Shown here piece by piece: positions 54,257 through 63,702 of a DNA stretch of 64,000 nucleotides (positions are counted from its first letter, which is position 1; every line of letters begins with the position of its first letter). A program made the translations under genes and the position numbers. The stretch comes from an uncultured Bacteroidota bacterium (GTDB taxonomy: Bacteria; Bacteroidota; Bacteroidia; Bacteroidales; F082). Location of the stretch: contig CAJBPB010000124.1 of NCBI GenBank assembly GCA_903957365.1, positions 56,198 to 120,197 on the forward strand, read 5' to 3'. Below the pieces are notes generated by a model that made no database searches, had not been told where the DNA came from, and saw nothing but the letters and a program-made list of their open reading frames with translations.

Positions 54257-54949
54257 ATGTCAGCTTTTGAGAGTCAATTCGACCAACGTCTTTTGAATTT
54301 ATTTTTACAATTTTTAACGGATAACCGCAGGGCAAAATTTGAAGAAGTATTAAAATACAGGACACGACATATTACAGTGGTCATGGAAGATATATACCAG
54401 TCGCAAAACGCCAGTGCGGTGCTCAGAACATGCGACCTTACAGGTGTTCAGGAAATTCATATTATTGAAAACAAATATCAGTATGAGGTAAATCCAGACG
54501 TAGCTTTAGGTAGTACTAAATGGTTGTATCTGCATAAATTTAACAAAACGAAACATAATACGGAAGATGCACTTAATGCATTACAGAATTCAGGTTATCA
54601 AATCGTTGCGACAAGTCCCCATGTTCAGAATCATTCTCCTGAGTCATTGCCTCTCGACAAACCAGTAGCATTGTTTTTTGGTACTGAGAAACATGGACTT
54701 TCGAAAGAAGTGTTGGATCAGGCCGATACTTTTATCAGAATTCCAATGTTTGGGTTTACTGAAAGTTATAATATCAGTGTTTCAGCGGCATTGCTTCTTT
54801 ATACATTAACACAAAGGCTTCATAATTCTGCTGTTAAATGGCAACTGACCGATCAGGAACACAATCATTTGTTATTGGATTGGTGTCGAAAATCGGTGCA
54901 GGGTGCAGACCTGATCGAAAAGGATTTTTGGCGAAAAAATAATAGGTAA
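54257..54949 (+). CDS. trmH: TrmH-type tRNA (guanosine-2'-O)-methyltransferase
   Basis: The 230-residue protein has an N-terminal helical region, then the SpoU domain: EDIYQSQNASAVLRTCDLTG (motif 1), PVALFFGTEKHGLSKEVLDQ (motif 2) and PMFGFTESYNISVSAALLLY (motif 3 with the SAM-binding Ser/Asn). The extended N- and C-termini match TrmH, which methylates Gm18 in the tRNA D-loop. It is different in type from the short SpoU protein at 3171. It converges on murD. Confidence 0.85.
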   Translation: MSAFESQFDQRLLNLFLQFLTDNRRAKFEEVLKYRTRHITVVMEDIYQSQNASAVLRTCDLTGVQEIHIIENKYQYEVNPDVALGSTKWLYLHKFNKTKHNTEDALNALQNSGYQIVATSPHVQNHSPESLPLDKPVALFFGTEKHGLSKEVLDQADTFIRIPMFGFTESYNISVSAALLLYTLTQRLHNSAVKWQLTDQEHNHLLLDWCRKSVQGADLIEKDFWRKNNR

Positions 54950-54993
54950 ATATATAATAATCAAAGTTTTAACTATTAAAAATGAAAAACTGA

Positions 54994-56283
54994 TTATTTG
55001 CTGAAAGTAAGAGCCAATTGTCTGAAAGTGTCACCCCGATGTTCGAAGTTTTTGTAATTATCGTAACTCGCAGCTGCGGGTGAAAGCAAACAAACTGAAT
55101 TGTTTTTTGATTTTGTTTTTATAATCTCAAATGCCTCATCCATAGAATGGTACACCAATAATTGGCTATCAATATTGAATCTGTTCAACATTTTTAAAAT
55201 TCTTTCGCCGGCTTTTCCTGTTAAGAGTATATTCGCAACTGGGTTTTCAAGCAGGTATTCAATCAGCACTGTGTAATCGATTCCACGATCAAAACCTCCC
55301 AACAATAAGAAATCGACATTATCGATGGTATCAAGTGCTGCGATTGTTGCTTCCGGTATGGTTGCAATGCTGTCGTTAATAAATGTAACACCGCTGATGG
55401 TTCCGATAATTTCGAGTCTGTGAGGTAATCCCTTAAAAGTCTGTAAATTAAGAATTGCCTGCTTCATATCAATACCAATGGCATGTGCAATAAGTAAAGC
55501 AGCTTCCATATTTAAACGGTTATGTGACCCTTTTATAGGCATCGGTTGCTCATTACCACTAAGTAATCCTAACGGAAATTGAAGAAGCATTTCGTGGGGA
55601 ATTCTTAGTTCAGGAAGAAAATCGCGGTGACAAACAAAAATATCACCCTCATTTTGGAATTTACAAATATTGTATTTTGCTTGTTTGTATTTTTCAAAAG
55701 TCCCGAAATGATCAAGATGTTCTTCAAAAATGTTTAATAAAACAGCAATATGCGGCGAATGCTGGATGCTTTGGAGTTGGTTCGCCGACAATTCATAAAC
55801 AACCCAGGTTTTGTCATTGATATTTGAAATGATATCAAAACATGGAATTCCGATATTACCAGCCAGAACGCAATCAAGTTCGTTCGACTTCAATAAATGA
55901 AAAATCAGACTTGTGGTTGTGCTTTTTCCTTTCGTTCCGGTAATACCAATGGTTTGTGAGGAGAAAGCCATCATAAATAAATCAGTTTGCGAACTGATTG
56001 TTTTATTATTTGTATTTATATCGAGGAGTGAAATCCCAGGTGATTTGATTATAAAGTCATACAACAGAATGGAATCGAGGTATTTTTCGCCTGAATAAAG
56101 GACAACTGATTGACGGTCAGTCTCTGAAATGCTTTCAAATGCGTTAGAATCTGCATCAGCAATTCCAATACACGTATCTTTTAAATGCTTGTTAATGAAT
56201 TGAAAACTTGATTTCCCTTCCCGTCCGAATCCGAGAATAAGAATTTTTTTGTCACGCAAGATTTCGATGATTTTATTCAACAT
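54994..56283 (-). CDS. murD: UDP-N-acetylmuramoyl-L-alanine-glutamate ligase (MurD, probably MurD2 type)
   Basis: The protein has 429 residues from MLNKIIEIL at 56283. It has an N-terminal Rossmann UDP-binding domain (ILGFGREGKSSFQF), the ATP loop GITGTKGKSTTTSLI (res ~112-126) and VLLNIFEEHLDHFG with the ligase core. It adds glutamate to UDP-MurNAc-L-Ala. It begins inside the end of the neighbouring MurL-like epimerase gene (11-base overlap), so they are co-expressed. That pairing suggests it takes L-Glu, as MurD2 of Xanthomonas oryzae does, and not D-Glu as usual. Confidence 0.85.
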   Translation of the reverse strand: MLNKIIEILRDKKILILGFGREGKSSFQFINKHLKDTCIGIADADSNAFESISETDRQSVVLYSGEKYLDSILLYDFIIKSPGISLLDINTNNKTISSQTDLFMMAFSSQTIGITGTKGKSTTTSLIFHLLKSNELDCVLAGNIGIPCFDIISNINDKTWVVYELSANQLQSIQHSPHIAVLLNIFEEHLDHFGTFEKYKQAKYNICKFQNEGDIFVCHRDFLPELRIPHEMLLQFPLGLLSGNEQPMPIKGSHNRLNMEAALLIAHAIGIDMKQAILNLQTFKGLPHRLEIIGTISGVTFINDSIATIPEATIAALDTIDNVDFLLLGGFDRGIDYTVLIEYLLENPVANILLTGKAGERILKMLNRFNIDSQLLVYHSMDEAFEIIKTKSKNNSVCLLSPAAASYDNYKNFEHRGDTFRQLALTFSK

Positions 56284-57649
56284 ACAGAGCAAGTTTTACG
56301 ATTTTTTCAAAATTGGGGAGTAAAAAATGATTTTCGTCAAAATTTGTTAAAAGGATTTTCATATTCGAGTCAGCGTTTTTAGAATAAACTGATATACCAT
56401 TAAAAAGTTTTGAATGGGTTAAATCAGGATGATTGCTTAGCAAGTATTGAATCGAAGCTTCAACTTCCTCAACCGTTCCAACACACTCAAATGGTTTGGT
56501 ATCACTTAATCCACGTAACTCTTTCAAAACAGGAATAAGTTTTTCATTGTCAGGGATTGATCTGCCAAAAATCTGATTCATTATCTGTGTCGAAAGAAAT
56601 GGTGACAGCATTAAAAATGTAAAAAGACATTTTGGGCAGTTACAACACCAGATATCGGATTTACTTCCAACATTACAGCTTTTAAATGTTTTGAAATACA
56701 AATTATTACGACTAAATATGCTTCCAATCTGTAGTTCATTCAATGGTCTTAACAGACTAAAATAGTTTAGTTCGCCATGAAGATAGGATTGGCTGTATTG
56801 CCTGAAATCGCTCTCAAATTCAAGTGATTTACTGTATTGGTGGTTGATATTTGTATTAGCAACTGTAGCTTCATTCGCACTTGATTCGTTGGATAGTGCA
56901 ATATGTTTTGAACCTGTCAGAATGGCCGCAAAGGCTGTAATGAATGCCAGTAAAGCAGAAAATGGTGTGTGACCATTTAAAAAGCCTTCATCGTTCAATC
57001 TGATCAGAACAGGATCGATGCTACGAAGGATGATAATACAATCTTCAGGCGTATAGCCAGCCAGTTCAGCACTTTTTGTTGTGGCTTCCCGCGGATTAAC
57101 GATCAACGGGATAAGATTCATATTGTTGGATTTCAATAACTCCAGACTTACAATGGAGTCTTTTCCACCACCAATAGGGACCAATACTTTTTCTTTAAGT
57201 TTTAGTTCAGATTTAGTAAACACTCTGTCTGATTCTGAAACAATATTCATGAATGAATTTCTTTCGGTTTCAATACCATTCAGATAGAAAAACTCGCCCA
57301 AACCATTAAAATAGAGATTTTTCCACCACAAAATCTGTTCTTCGTTCAAATGGAATGGTTTGATAATTACATTGGACGGACAGGCACATTTCCAGTAACT
57401 TATCAGTTCGATCATACCGATCTGGAAAATAAAAGTCTCCAGTTCTTCGTTTGAGGTATGCTTTTGATCAAAAAACCTACGTTCAGGAATTTCAATCTGC
57501 GGTTCGAATTGATAGATATCCGACAAATTGAATAAAAATTTTATAAAAATGTTGCCGTTTTCTTTACGGAAAGTATAACTTTGAAAAGTCAGAAATGGAA
57601 ACCGGGCACGTAATTTGTTGAAAGTAGATGTGTTATTTTTTGTCATCAA
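56273..57649 (-). CDS. murL: MurL-type epimerase (UDP-MurNAc-L-Ala-L-Glu to D-Glu)
   Basis: The 458-residue cytosolic protein has a PP-loop-like GGGKDS (res 160-165), followed by SLELLKSNNMNLIPLIVNP and HIALSNESSANE, and INHQYSKSLEFESDF. Cys335, 336, 338 and 341 (WCCNCPKC) sit near the end. This combination matches the MurL family described in Xanthomonas oryzae, which epimerises the terminal L-Glu of UDP-MurNAc-L-Ala-L-Glu with ATP. Next to murD, this gives an alternative route to D-Glu in peptidoglycan. The start could be either of two adjacent ATGs (57649 or 57646). Confidence 0.75.
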   Translation of the reverse strand: MMTKNNTSTFNKLRARFPFLTFQSYTFRKENGNIFIKFLFNLSDIYQFEPQIEIPERRFFDQKHTSNEELETFIFQIGMIELISYWKCACPSNVIIKPFHLNEEQILWWKNLYFNGLGEFFYLNGIETERNSFMNIVSESDRVFTKSELKLKEKVLVPIGGGKDSIVSLELLKSNNMNLIPLIVNPREATTKSAELAGYTPEDCIIILRSIDPVLIRLNDEGFLNGHTPFSALLAFITAFAAILTGSKHIALSNESSANEATVANTNINHQYSKSLEFESDFRQYSQSYLHGELNYFSLLRPLNELQIGSIFSRNNLYFKTFKSCNVGSKSDIWCCNCPKCLFTFLMLSPFLSTQIMNQIFGRSIPDNEKLIPVLKELRGLSDTKPFECVGTVEEVEASIQYLLSNHPDLTHSKLFNGISVYSKNADSNMKILLTNFDENHFLLPNFEKIVKLALYVE

Positions 57650-57675
57650 AATGAATCTGAATTGAAATTGTGTGA

Positions 57676-57683
57676 CAAAAGTA
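57676..57683 (-). promoter_or_regulatory. -7 box of the murL-murD operon
   Basis: The minus strand reads TACTTTTG, matching TAnnTTTG, 27 bases before the start at 57649. Confidence 0.5.
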
Positions 57684-57724
57684 GCGATTAATAGGCAGGT
57701 TTATAAAGATTTAACCTCGAAAAA

Positions 57725-58312
57725 ATGGATATTGAAAAACTACTCATTATAAAAAAGAATGAACTCGCTCCCGGTAAAGGCAGATTATTACTTTCCGAGC
57801 CGTTTATGGATGATTTCTATTTTGGCCGATCTGTTGTTTTGCTGATTGAACATAACCCTGAGGGAACTTTTGGTTTGATAATGAATAAACCTGTTTCGGA
57901 AAAATTCAATGATATCGTCAGTGATTTTCCTCAATTCGATGCAACAGTTTATATTGGTGGACCTGTTCAACCTGACAATATGTTCATTTTGCACACATTA
58001 GGTGACCAGGTAGAAGGATGTATTGAAATCATGGATGGTCTGTTTTGGGGTGGAGATCTGGAATCTATTAAAGATCAAATACTTCTTGGTAAAATTACTT
58101 CAGATCAGGTCAGGTTTTATATGGGTTATTCAGGTTGGGAACCCAATCAGTTAGACAATGAGCTGGAACGTAACTCCTGGGTTGTTACTAAGACATCGGT
58201 GAGTAAACTTCTAAATACAAAGCACAGCAAAATGTGGTCTCATTTTGTTAGTCAACTAGGTTCCGATTATGAATTATGGAATCGTTTTCCTGTTAATCCG
58301 GAAATGAACTAA
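57725..58312 (+). CDS. YqgE/AlgH family protein
   Basis: The 195-residue protein shows the family pattern: GRLLLSEPFMDDFYFGRSVV, LLIEHNPEGTFGLIMNKP, VYIGGPVQPDNMFILHTLG and VRFYMGYSGWEPNQLDNEL. YqgE/AlgH proteins have a conserved fold of unclear function; Pseudomonas AlgH affects alginate regulation. It stands divergent from murL and convergent with rhomboid (stop codons 3 bases apart). Confidence 0.9.
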   Translation: MDIEKLLIIKKNELAPGKGRLLLSEPFMDDFYFGRSVVLLIEHNPEGTFGLIMNKPVSEKFNDIVSDFPQFDATVYIGGPVQPDNMFILHTLGDQVEGCIEIMDGLFWGGDLESIKDQILLGKITSDQVRFYMGYSGWEPNQLDNELERNSWVVTKTSVSKLLNTKHSKMWSHFVSQLGSDYELWNRFPVNPEMN

Positions 58313-58314
58313 AC

Positions 58315-58920
58315 TCAAAATAATCTTGAAATAAAGTGCTGGAATAGCGCTGGTTTCAAAATTATTGTAAAAAATATCCCAAAAATAGCACCAAAAAAAT
58401 GGGCATTATGACCAATATTGTCTTTTCCCTGTTTTCCCATATAGGCAGAATAAATCAGGTACAAAATACCGAAAACATATGCGGGCAAAGGAAAGGGTAT
58501 TGGAAAAACAATGAGGGTATTATCCGGTGCAAGAATGATGCTTGAGAATACAACTGCTGAAACAGCTCCTGATGCACCGACAGCATCATAAAAGGGATCG
58601 TTTTTGTGCTTTCCAAAGTCCAGAAGTGTCGCGAAAATAATCCCTCCTATATACAGCAAAACATAGTATAACAGTCCTTTCGGAAAACCAAAAATTAAAG
58701 TGAAGCTTTGCTCAACCAATTGCCCGAACGACCACAATACGAACATGTTAATCAATAAATGAAACCAACCTGCATGTACAAATGCATAAGTAAAGAAGCG
58801 CCAACTCTGGTTTTTATCTTTTATCAACCATGCATTAAATTTCAACTGATTGAAAATATCATGGTTGCTAAAAGCAATTATTGAGATCAAAGCAGTGATG
58901 ATAATAATTGACAATGTCAT
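58315..58920 (-). CDS. Rhomboid-family intramembrane serine protease
   Basis: The 201-residue membrane protein has six helices. The rhomboid hallmarks are YAFVHAGWFHLLINMFVLW, the catalytic Ser in GASGAVSAV and the catalytic His in NAHFFGAIFG. It cleaves transmembrane segments of substrate proteins inside the membrane. It overlaps the preceding gene by 4 bases (ATGA), so it is translationally coupled to the unknown membrane protein. Confidence 0.9.
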   Translation of the reverse strand: MTLSIIIITALISIIAFSNHDIFNQLKFNAWLIKDKNQSWRFFTYAFVHAGWFHLLINMFVLWSFGQLVEQSFTLIFGFPKGLLYYVLLYIGGIIFATLLDFGKHKNDPFYDAVGASGAVSAVVFSSIILAPDNTLIVFPIPFPLPAYVFGILYLIYSAYMGKQGKDNIGHNAHFFGAIFGIFFTIILKPALFQHFISRLF

Positions 58921-59747
58921 TGTTTAATTTCGTTATTTGGTGTTGAACCAGTTTTTGTATAGTCAATTTCTGAACCTAAAACACTATGAGGAATAAGATA
59001 AACAGCCAGCATAACAAAGGTGGCTACGATCGGCCAAACTCTGTTCTCTTTGTTTTTTCTCAAGATAATCCATGAAATGAGCCAGAAAACAAATGCGATA
59101 ATGGTTTTGTTATCAGTTAAATCGTGTCCCCATGGCCAGCCAGTCCAATAAGCATCAAAAGCATACTTCTGAACAATCGGTCCAAGAATTAGTCCGCCAA
59201 CAAGAAATAATAACATGGTTACCATGTTAAAAAGATATGTATTGTGTCTTTTTAAAAGAGCCTCAAAACCGGTTCTGATACTGAATACCATCGCAAAAAA
59301 CATGAAGAAGATATGTGGTATAAGTATATACGAAGGAACAGCACCCTTAAAGCGGATAATTACGGGTTCGTCAGATAATGCATAAGTTTTTGAACCATCG
59401 GTGAGTGTTATTTCATATTCAACCTTACCAGCAGCAGGTTGATGTGGTATTTGTGCTTTAATCATTCCGTTTTCCGGCAGCATTGTGACGCTGGTCCAGT
59501 TATCATTGCTTTTAAATCTTTTATATTTTAATTTACCTGTCACATTATCTGGTACATTCATCTCGAATGGTGCATCAATTTTTGTATCATGGGTACGCAA
59601 CAACTTATAAGTATATTTAATCCCTGCAATTTCAATTTTTCCCCGAACAGGATAGGTAGGACCTGTAGTACGCTGGTAAACAGCTAATGCAAGCATAAGG
59701 ATAAATGAAATAGCCCAAAGTTGCCAAGAAGTAATTTTATATTTCAT
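58917..59747 (-). CDS. Uncharacterised polytopic membrane protein with Trp-rich motif
   Basis: The 276-residue protein has one N-terminal helix (~9-25), an extracytoplasmic beta-rich domain (~30-135), then about four helices. Between helices is AYWTGWPWGHDLTDNK (res ~199-214), a Trp- and His-bearing turn that loosely recalls the heme-handling WWD motif of CcsA. No family could be named. It is coupled to rhomboid and follows a CDF transporter gene by 12 bases. A role in heme, quinone or cytochrome biogenesis is a guess based only on the motif. Confidence 0.6.
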   Translation of the reverse strand: MKYKITSWQLWAISFILMLALAVYQRTTGPTYPVRGKIEIAGIKYTYKLLRTHDTKIDAPFEMNVPDNVTGKLKYKRFKSNDNWTSVTMLPENGMIKAQIPHQPAAGKVEYEITLTDGSKTYALSDEPVIIRFKGAVPSYILIPHIFFMFFAMVFSIRTGFEALLKRHNTYLFNMVTMLLFLVGGLILGPIVQKYAFDAYWTGWPWGHDLTDNKTIIAFVFWLISWIILRKNKENRVWPIVATFVMLAVYLIPHSVLGSEIDYTKTGSTPNNEIKQ

Positions 59748-59759
59748 AATTATATTGAT

Positions 59760-60677
59760 TTAACAAAGATGTGTTGGTGAAACTAAGTGTTTTTCCTGAC
59801 AAAAATTAAATTCTGCCTGTAGTGTGATATGTTGAATGCCATGATTATGGATTAGTATTTCTTTAACCTTGCAATAAATATCCTGACTTTCACTGATTCT
59901 CATGTCTTCTGAAAGTTCGATATGACCTTCAAAATGAATCATTTGATCTGTCAGGCTCCAAACATGAATATGGTGGATGTTTTTAACACCCGGGATTAAT
60001 TTTATTTCTTCACTTATCAAATTGATATCTATTGATTTAGGTGAAGCCTGCATGAGAATATAGTACGTTTCAGCTAAAATATGATAGGTTTCTTTTATAA
60101 TATAAAGACTAATTAAAACAGTTATTAAAGGATCAATCCATTGAATATCAAAGAAATATATAAGTAAGCCTCCTGTGATTACTGCCACTGAAGAAAGACT
60201 GTCTCCAATCAAATGAAGATAAGCTGCTTTGATGTTGAGATTCCCTGAAGAAAAATCTTTTAATAAAAATACTCCTATAATGTTGGCAATCAATCCGATG
60301 GAGGCAACAATAAACATAGGAACACTTTGAACAGGTTCAGGATTGAGAAATCGTTGATATGCTTCGAACAATAGGAATATACAAATCGCGATTAAGGTTA
60401 CTGCATTGAAAAGTGCAGACAGAATCTGAATGCGTTTGTAACCAAATGTATTCGATTGATTGGATTGTTTGTTACTTATTTTTTGGCTGGCATAAGTAAT
60501 TGCGATGGCAAGTCCGTCGCTGAAATTGTGGATGGCATCTGAAATTAAAGCGAGACTGTTCGATAGAATTCCTCCAATCAGTTCTGCGATTGAGATGAAA
60601 ATATTCAGTAAAACAGTAATTAAGAGATTTCTGTTTACTTTGCTTTCTGACTTTATTTTATTAACAACCAAATGCAT
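59760..60677 (-). CDS. Cation diffusion facilitator (CDF) transporter
   Basis: The 305-residue protein has six membrane helices. The site A motif is DAIHNFSDGLAIAI (Asp, His, Asp) in TM2; TM5 supplies LIGDSLSSVAVITGG (His/Asp counterpart). A C-terminal cytosolic domain contains NIHHIHVWSLTDQMIHFEGH. It exports Zn2+ or related divalent cations by proton antiport. HxxxD arrangement fits Zn. It begins 3 bases after the stop of the GH3-beta-lactamase gene and so lies in the same operon. Confidence 0.9.
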   Translation of the reverse strand: MHLVVNKIKSESKVNRNLLITVLLNIFISIAELIGGILSNSLALISDAIHNFSDGLAIAITYASQKISNKQSNQSNTFGYKRIQILSALFNAVTLIAICIFLLFEAYQRFLNPEPVQSVPMFIVASIGLIANIIGVFLLKDFSSGNLNIKAAYLHLIGDSLSSVAVITGGLLIYFFDIQWIDPLITVLISLYIIKETYHILAETYYILMQASPKSIDINLISEEIKLIPGVKNIHHIHVWSLTDQMIHFEGHIELSEDMRISESQDIYCKVKEILIHNHGIQHITLQAEFNFCQEKHLVSPTHLC

Positions 60678-60680
60678 AGA

Positions 60681-63617
60681 CTAGTTTGACAGAGTTAAAG
60701 CGTGACTTTTAAGAGCCTTGTAAAACATTTCATGAATGTTTGTACGTGTATTCAGTTTGCTAAGCATTGGATTCGTTGCATCGGGATGAATCCGGTTTGA
60801 CAAGAAAACAAACACCAATTGATTTTCGGGATCAGCCCATGCAAAAGTGCCTGTAAAACCTGAATGTCCAAAACTATTTGGCGAAGCTGAAGGGGCTGGC
60901 ATACGAGGTTCATTTTCGTTCAATGGTGGTTTATCAAAGCCAATTCCACGCCGGTTTTTATTTGCTGTAAATGGGGATGATGTAAATTTCTTAATTGTTT
61001 CTGCCTCAAATATTCGTATTCCATTATAAACGCCTTCATTTATAATTAGTTGCATAATAATGGCAACCTCTGTTGCATTTGAAAATAAACCTGCATGGCC
61101 TGATATTCCGCCCAAAAGTGCAGCTCCATAATCGTGAACATCGCCTTGCAGCAATTGATGACGGAAGTCATTATCTAGTTCCGTTGGCACTATCCTCGCT
61201 TTTGGAAATTTTGTTAATGGCCTGAAGCATGTAGATTTAAGTCCAAGTAAACTAAAAAAGTTTTCGTCAACAAAAACATCAAACCTTTTGTTTGAGACCA
61301 GCTCAACAATCGCAGGGATATAATAAAAACCCAGATCACTGTACCTGTATTCCTTCGACTTCATCTTGCTTTCTGCAATTTGCGAGAAAATCTCATTTCT
61401 GAAGGTTCTTACTATAAACAGGTTTTCTGCAACACGGTCCGGATGATTTAAGTCCAGATTGTTGCTGTAAAGTTCGGGATCAGGTCCCAATTCGTTGAAC
61501 GTTCGCAGATGAAAAGGAATCCATCCATCAAGCCCTGATTGGTGTGTCATTAAATCAATGATTTTCAATCCCGATTTATTGGTGCCAATCAGATATGGAA
61601 AGAATTTGCCAAGTGTATCATCCAGACTGATTTTTTTTTGTTCGTATAACTTCATGATTGCCAATGTGGAAGCAAGCATTTTTGTTAAAGAGGCAAGATC
61701 ATACAAATCTGTGTTCTTAACGGAATCAGTTTTTTCGTACGTGTGAAAACCATACGATTTCTGAAAAATAATTTCACCCTGTTTCATGGCAACAATCTGA
61801 CAACCGGGATAGGCTTTTTTTTCAATCCCTTCATAAGCAAATGAATCTATTTTTTTTATAAAGAGATTATCAATAGCTTGTTTTTTTGATTGAAGGTTTT
61901 CTGTCAGTTTAACGGAACAGATAATACCTGATCCGGTTGGAAAAGATTCGTTAATACCTACGGGAAGGTGGCCTTTTGCTGTGGCGTTCCCAATAATTAT
62001 CTCAGCAGCAGCCTTTTCGGTAAGTTGATTATCCTGATATGCAATCAGAATAGATTTATAATTACTATTAACCTTAAAAAGATTCAAAGCATAAGGCGAG
62101 GCAAATAGATTGAAAAATACTGATTTGGTTTTTGTCAATTCATTCATAAACCGGATTGCCTGATCTTCGATTCCGAAGTTTTTTGCAGCAAGGATATTGG
62201 TGTTTTGAACACTTACGATCACCAGATCGAATTTTGCAAGCTCCTTTTTCAGTAAGGCAATTTTAGCAGCATCCGCTTTTTTAGGTAAGTAAAAATGTTT
62301 TACAATTAAACCGTTAACAGTGATATCTCGCTGAAATTCAGAAATTTTGCTGTTCCCGATGGCCAGGGTTGCAATTTTAAGTTTTGTACCAGTAAGCAGT
62401 GGTAATGTACTGTCTGTACGGATCAAGGTAAGTGCATTATTATATAAATCCGCTACAAGTGATTGATATTCTGTTTTTTGAAGATCAAGTAAAAGATTTT
62501 CGTTATTGATAGGCTTCCAGGTATTTAATCCGGCACGATATTTATAAGTCAAAATTTTCCGGCAACTTTCTTCAATACGTAAAGTGGATATCTGCCCTGA
62601 ATCGACGGCTGACTTAATTGTTTGAATCGCTTTCGGAACATCAGCCGGAAGCAAAAGAACATCGTTACCTGCGATTAAAGCTTTTAACTCAATCTGACCA
62701 GATGGGATTGAGTTGGTTACTCCTTTCATATCAAGGGCATCTGTAAAAATAAGGCCATAAAAACCCAGGTCTTCTTTAAGCAGTCCGGTAATAATTTTTT
62801 TTGAAAGGGTAGAAGGTAACCTGGATGAATCGTCAAGCGCCGGTATATTCAGATGAGCGACCATAATACCATCGATGTCTTGCTGGATAATATAGTTGAA
62901 AGGCAATAATTCATTTTCGTTCAGATGCTTGCGGTCTCCGGTAATTGTTGGCAGTGCATTGTGAGAGTCGGTTTGCGTATCACCATGTCCAGGAAAATGT
63001 TTGGCGGTGGCGATAATACCGTTATCTTTCAATGCCTTTGCATATATTGAAGCCTTATTCGCAACAGCTGCAGGAACATCACCGAAACTTCTCATCCCAA
63101 TCACAGGATTTGCCGCATTATTATTGACATCCACAACAGGTGCAAAATTTGAATGAATTCCCATGCGCTTGCATTGTTCGGCAATCTGAGTTCCCATTTC
63201 ATAAATCAGACTGTCATTCTCGATCGCTCCAAGTGTCATCTGGTAAGGATAGCTGATTGTATTGCTCAAACGCATTCCTAATCCCCATTCTCCATCAATT
63301 GTGATAAGTAAAGGTGTTTTAGAAATTGATTGCCATTGATTCGTTTTATTCAACTGATCGGTAGCATTCCCCTTAAAAAAAGTAACACCACCAATATTAT
63401 ATTTCTTAATAAATCCGGTCACTTTTTCATCATACACTTCGCCTGATTGATTGGCCCTGACGACCATCAACTGCGCAATCTTTTCGTCCAGACTTAAACT
63501 GTTATAAACAGAATCTACCCATTGTTCTTCTAAGCTAAGTGTCTGAGAATAACCAGTCTTGATAAGTAAAAATACAAGTATAAGGATCGGAATGTATAAT
63601 TTTTGTGAGAATGTCAT
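60681..63617 (-). CDS. GH3 beta-N-acetylglucosaminidase fused to a class C beta-lactamase-like esterase/peptidase
   Basis: The 978-residue protein has a signal peptide (MTFSQKLYIPILILVFLLIK region) and two modules. The N-terminal ~580 residues are a GH3 hydrolase: KHFPGHGDTQTDSHNALP near residue 210 and the nucleophile in FTDALDMKGV. The C-terminal ~380 residues are a serine beta-lactamase-like fold: SxxK in DLASLTKMLAS, YSD in RYSDLGFYY. The enzyme would release GlcNAc from peptidoglycan or glycoconjugates, with a second hydrolytic site of unknown target. It is exported, and its promoter lies 24 bases upstream. Confidence 0.9.
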   Translation of the reverse strand: MTFSQKLYIPILILVFLLIKTGYSQTLSLEEQWVDSVYNSLSLDEKIAQLMVVRANQSGEVYDEKVTGFIKKYNIGGVTFFKGNATDQLNKTNQWQSISKTPLLITIDGEWGLGMRLSNTISYPYQMTLGAIENDSLIYEMGTQIAEQCKRMGIHSNFAPVVDVNNNAANPVIGMRSFGDVPAAVANKASIYAKALKDNGIIATAKHFPGHGDTQTDSHNALPTITGDRKHLNENELLPFNYIIQQDIDGIMVAHLNIPALDDSSRLPSTLSKKIITGLLKEDLGFYGLIFTDALDMKGVTNSIPSGQIELKALIAGNDVLLLPADVPKAIQTIKSAVDSGQISTLRIEESCRKILTYKYRAGLNTWKPINNENLLLDLQKTEYQSLVADLYNNALTLIRTDSTLPLLTGTKLKIATLAIGNSKISEFQRDITVNGLIVKHFYLPKKADAAKIALLKKELAKFDLVIVSVQNTNILAAKNFGIEDQAIRFMNELTKTKSVFFNLFASPYALNLFKVNSNYKSILIAYQDNQLTEKAAAEIIIGNATAKGHLPVGINESFPTGSGIICSVKLTENLQSKKQAIDNLFIKKIDSFAYEGIEKKAYPGCQIVAMKQGEIIFQKSYGFHTYEKTDSVKNTDLYDLASLTKMLASTLAIMKLYEQKKISLDDTLGKFFPYLIGTNKSGLKIIDLMTHQSGLDGWIPFHLRTFNELGPDPELYSNNLDLNHPDRVAENLFIVRTFRNEIFSQIAESKMKSKEYRYSDLGFYYIPAIVELVSNKRFDVFVDENFFSLLGLKSTCFRPLTKFPKARIVPTELDNDFRHQLLQGDVHDYGAALLGGISGHAGLFSNATEVAIIMQLIINEGVYNGIRIFEAETIKKFTSSPFTANKNRRGIGFDKPPLNENEPRMPAPSASPNSFGHSGFTGTFAWADPENQLVFVFLSNRIHPDATNPMLSKLNTRTNIHEMFYKALKSHALTLSN

Positions 63618-63640
63618 GATATTGAATAATTCAATTTGGT

Positions 63641-63648
63641 CAAAATTA
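63641..63648 (-). promoter_or_regulatory. -7 box of the GH3-beta-lactamase operon
   Basis: The minus strand reads TAATTTTG, matching TAnnTTTG, 24 bases before the start at 63617. Confidence 0.5.
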
Positions 63649-63702
63649 CAACTATTTTTTTAGAAGAAAGAAGTTGAAAAAATAAAACTAAATATTTATT
63701 AA

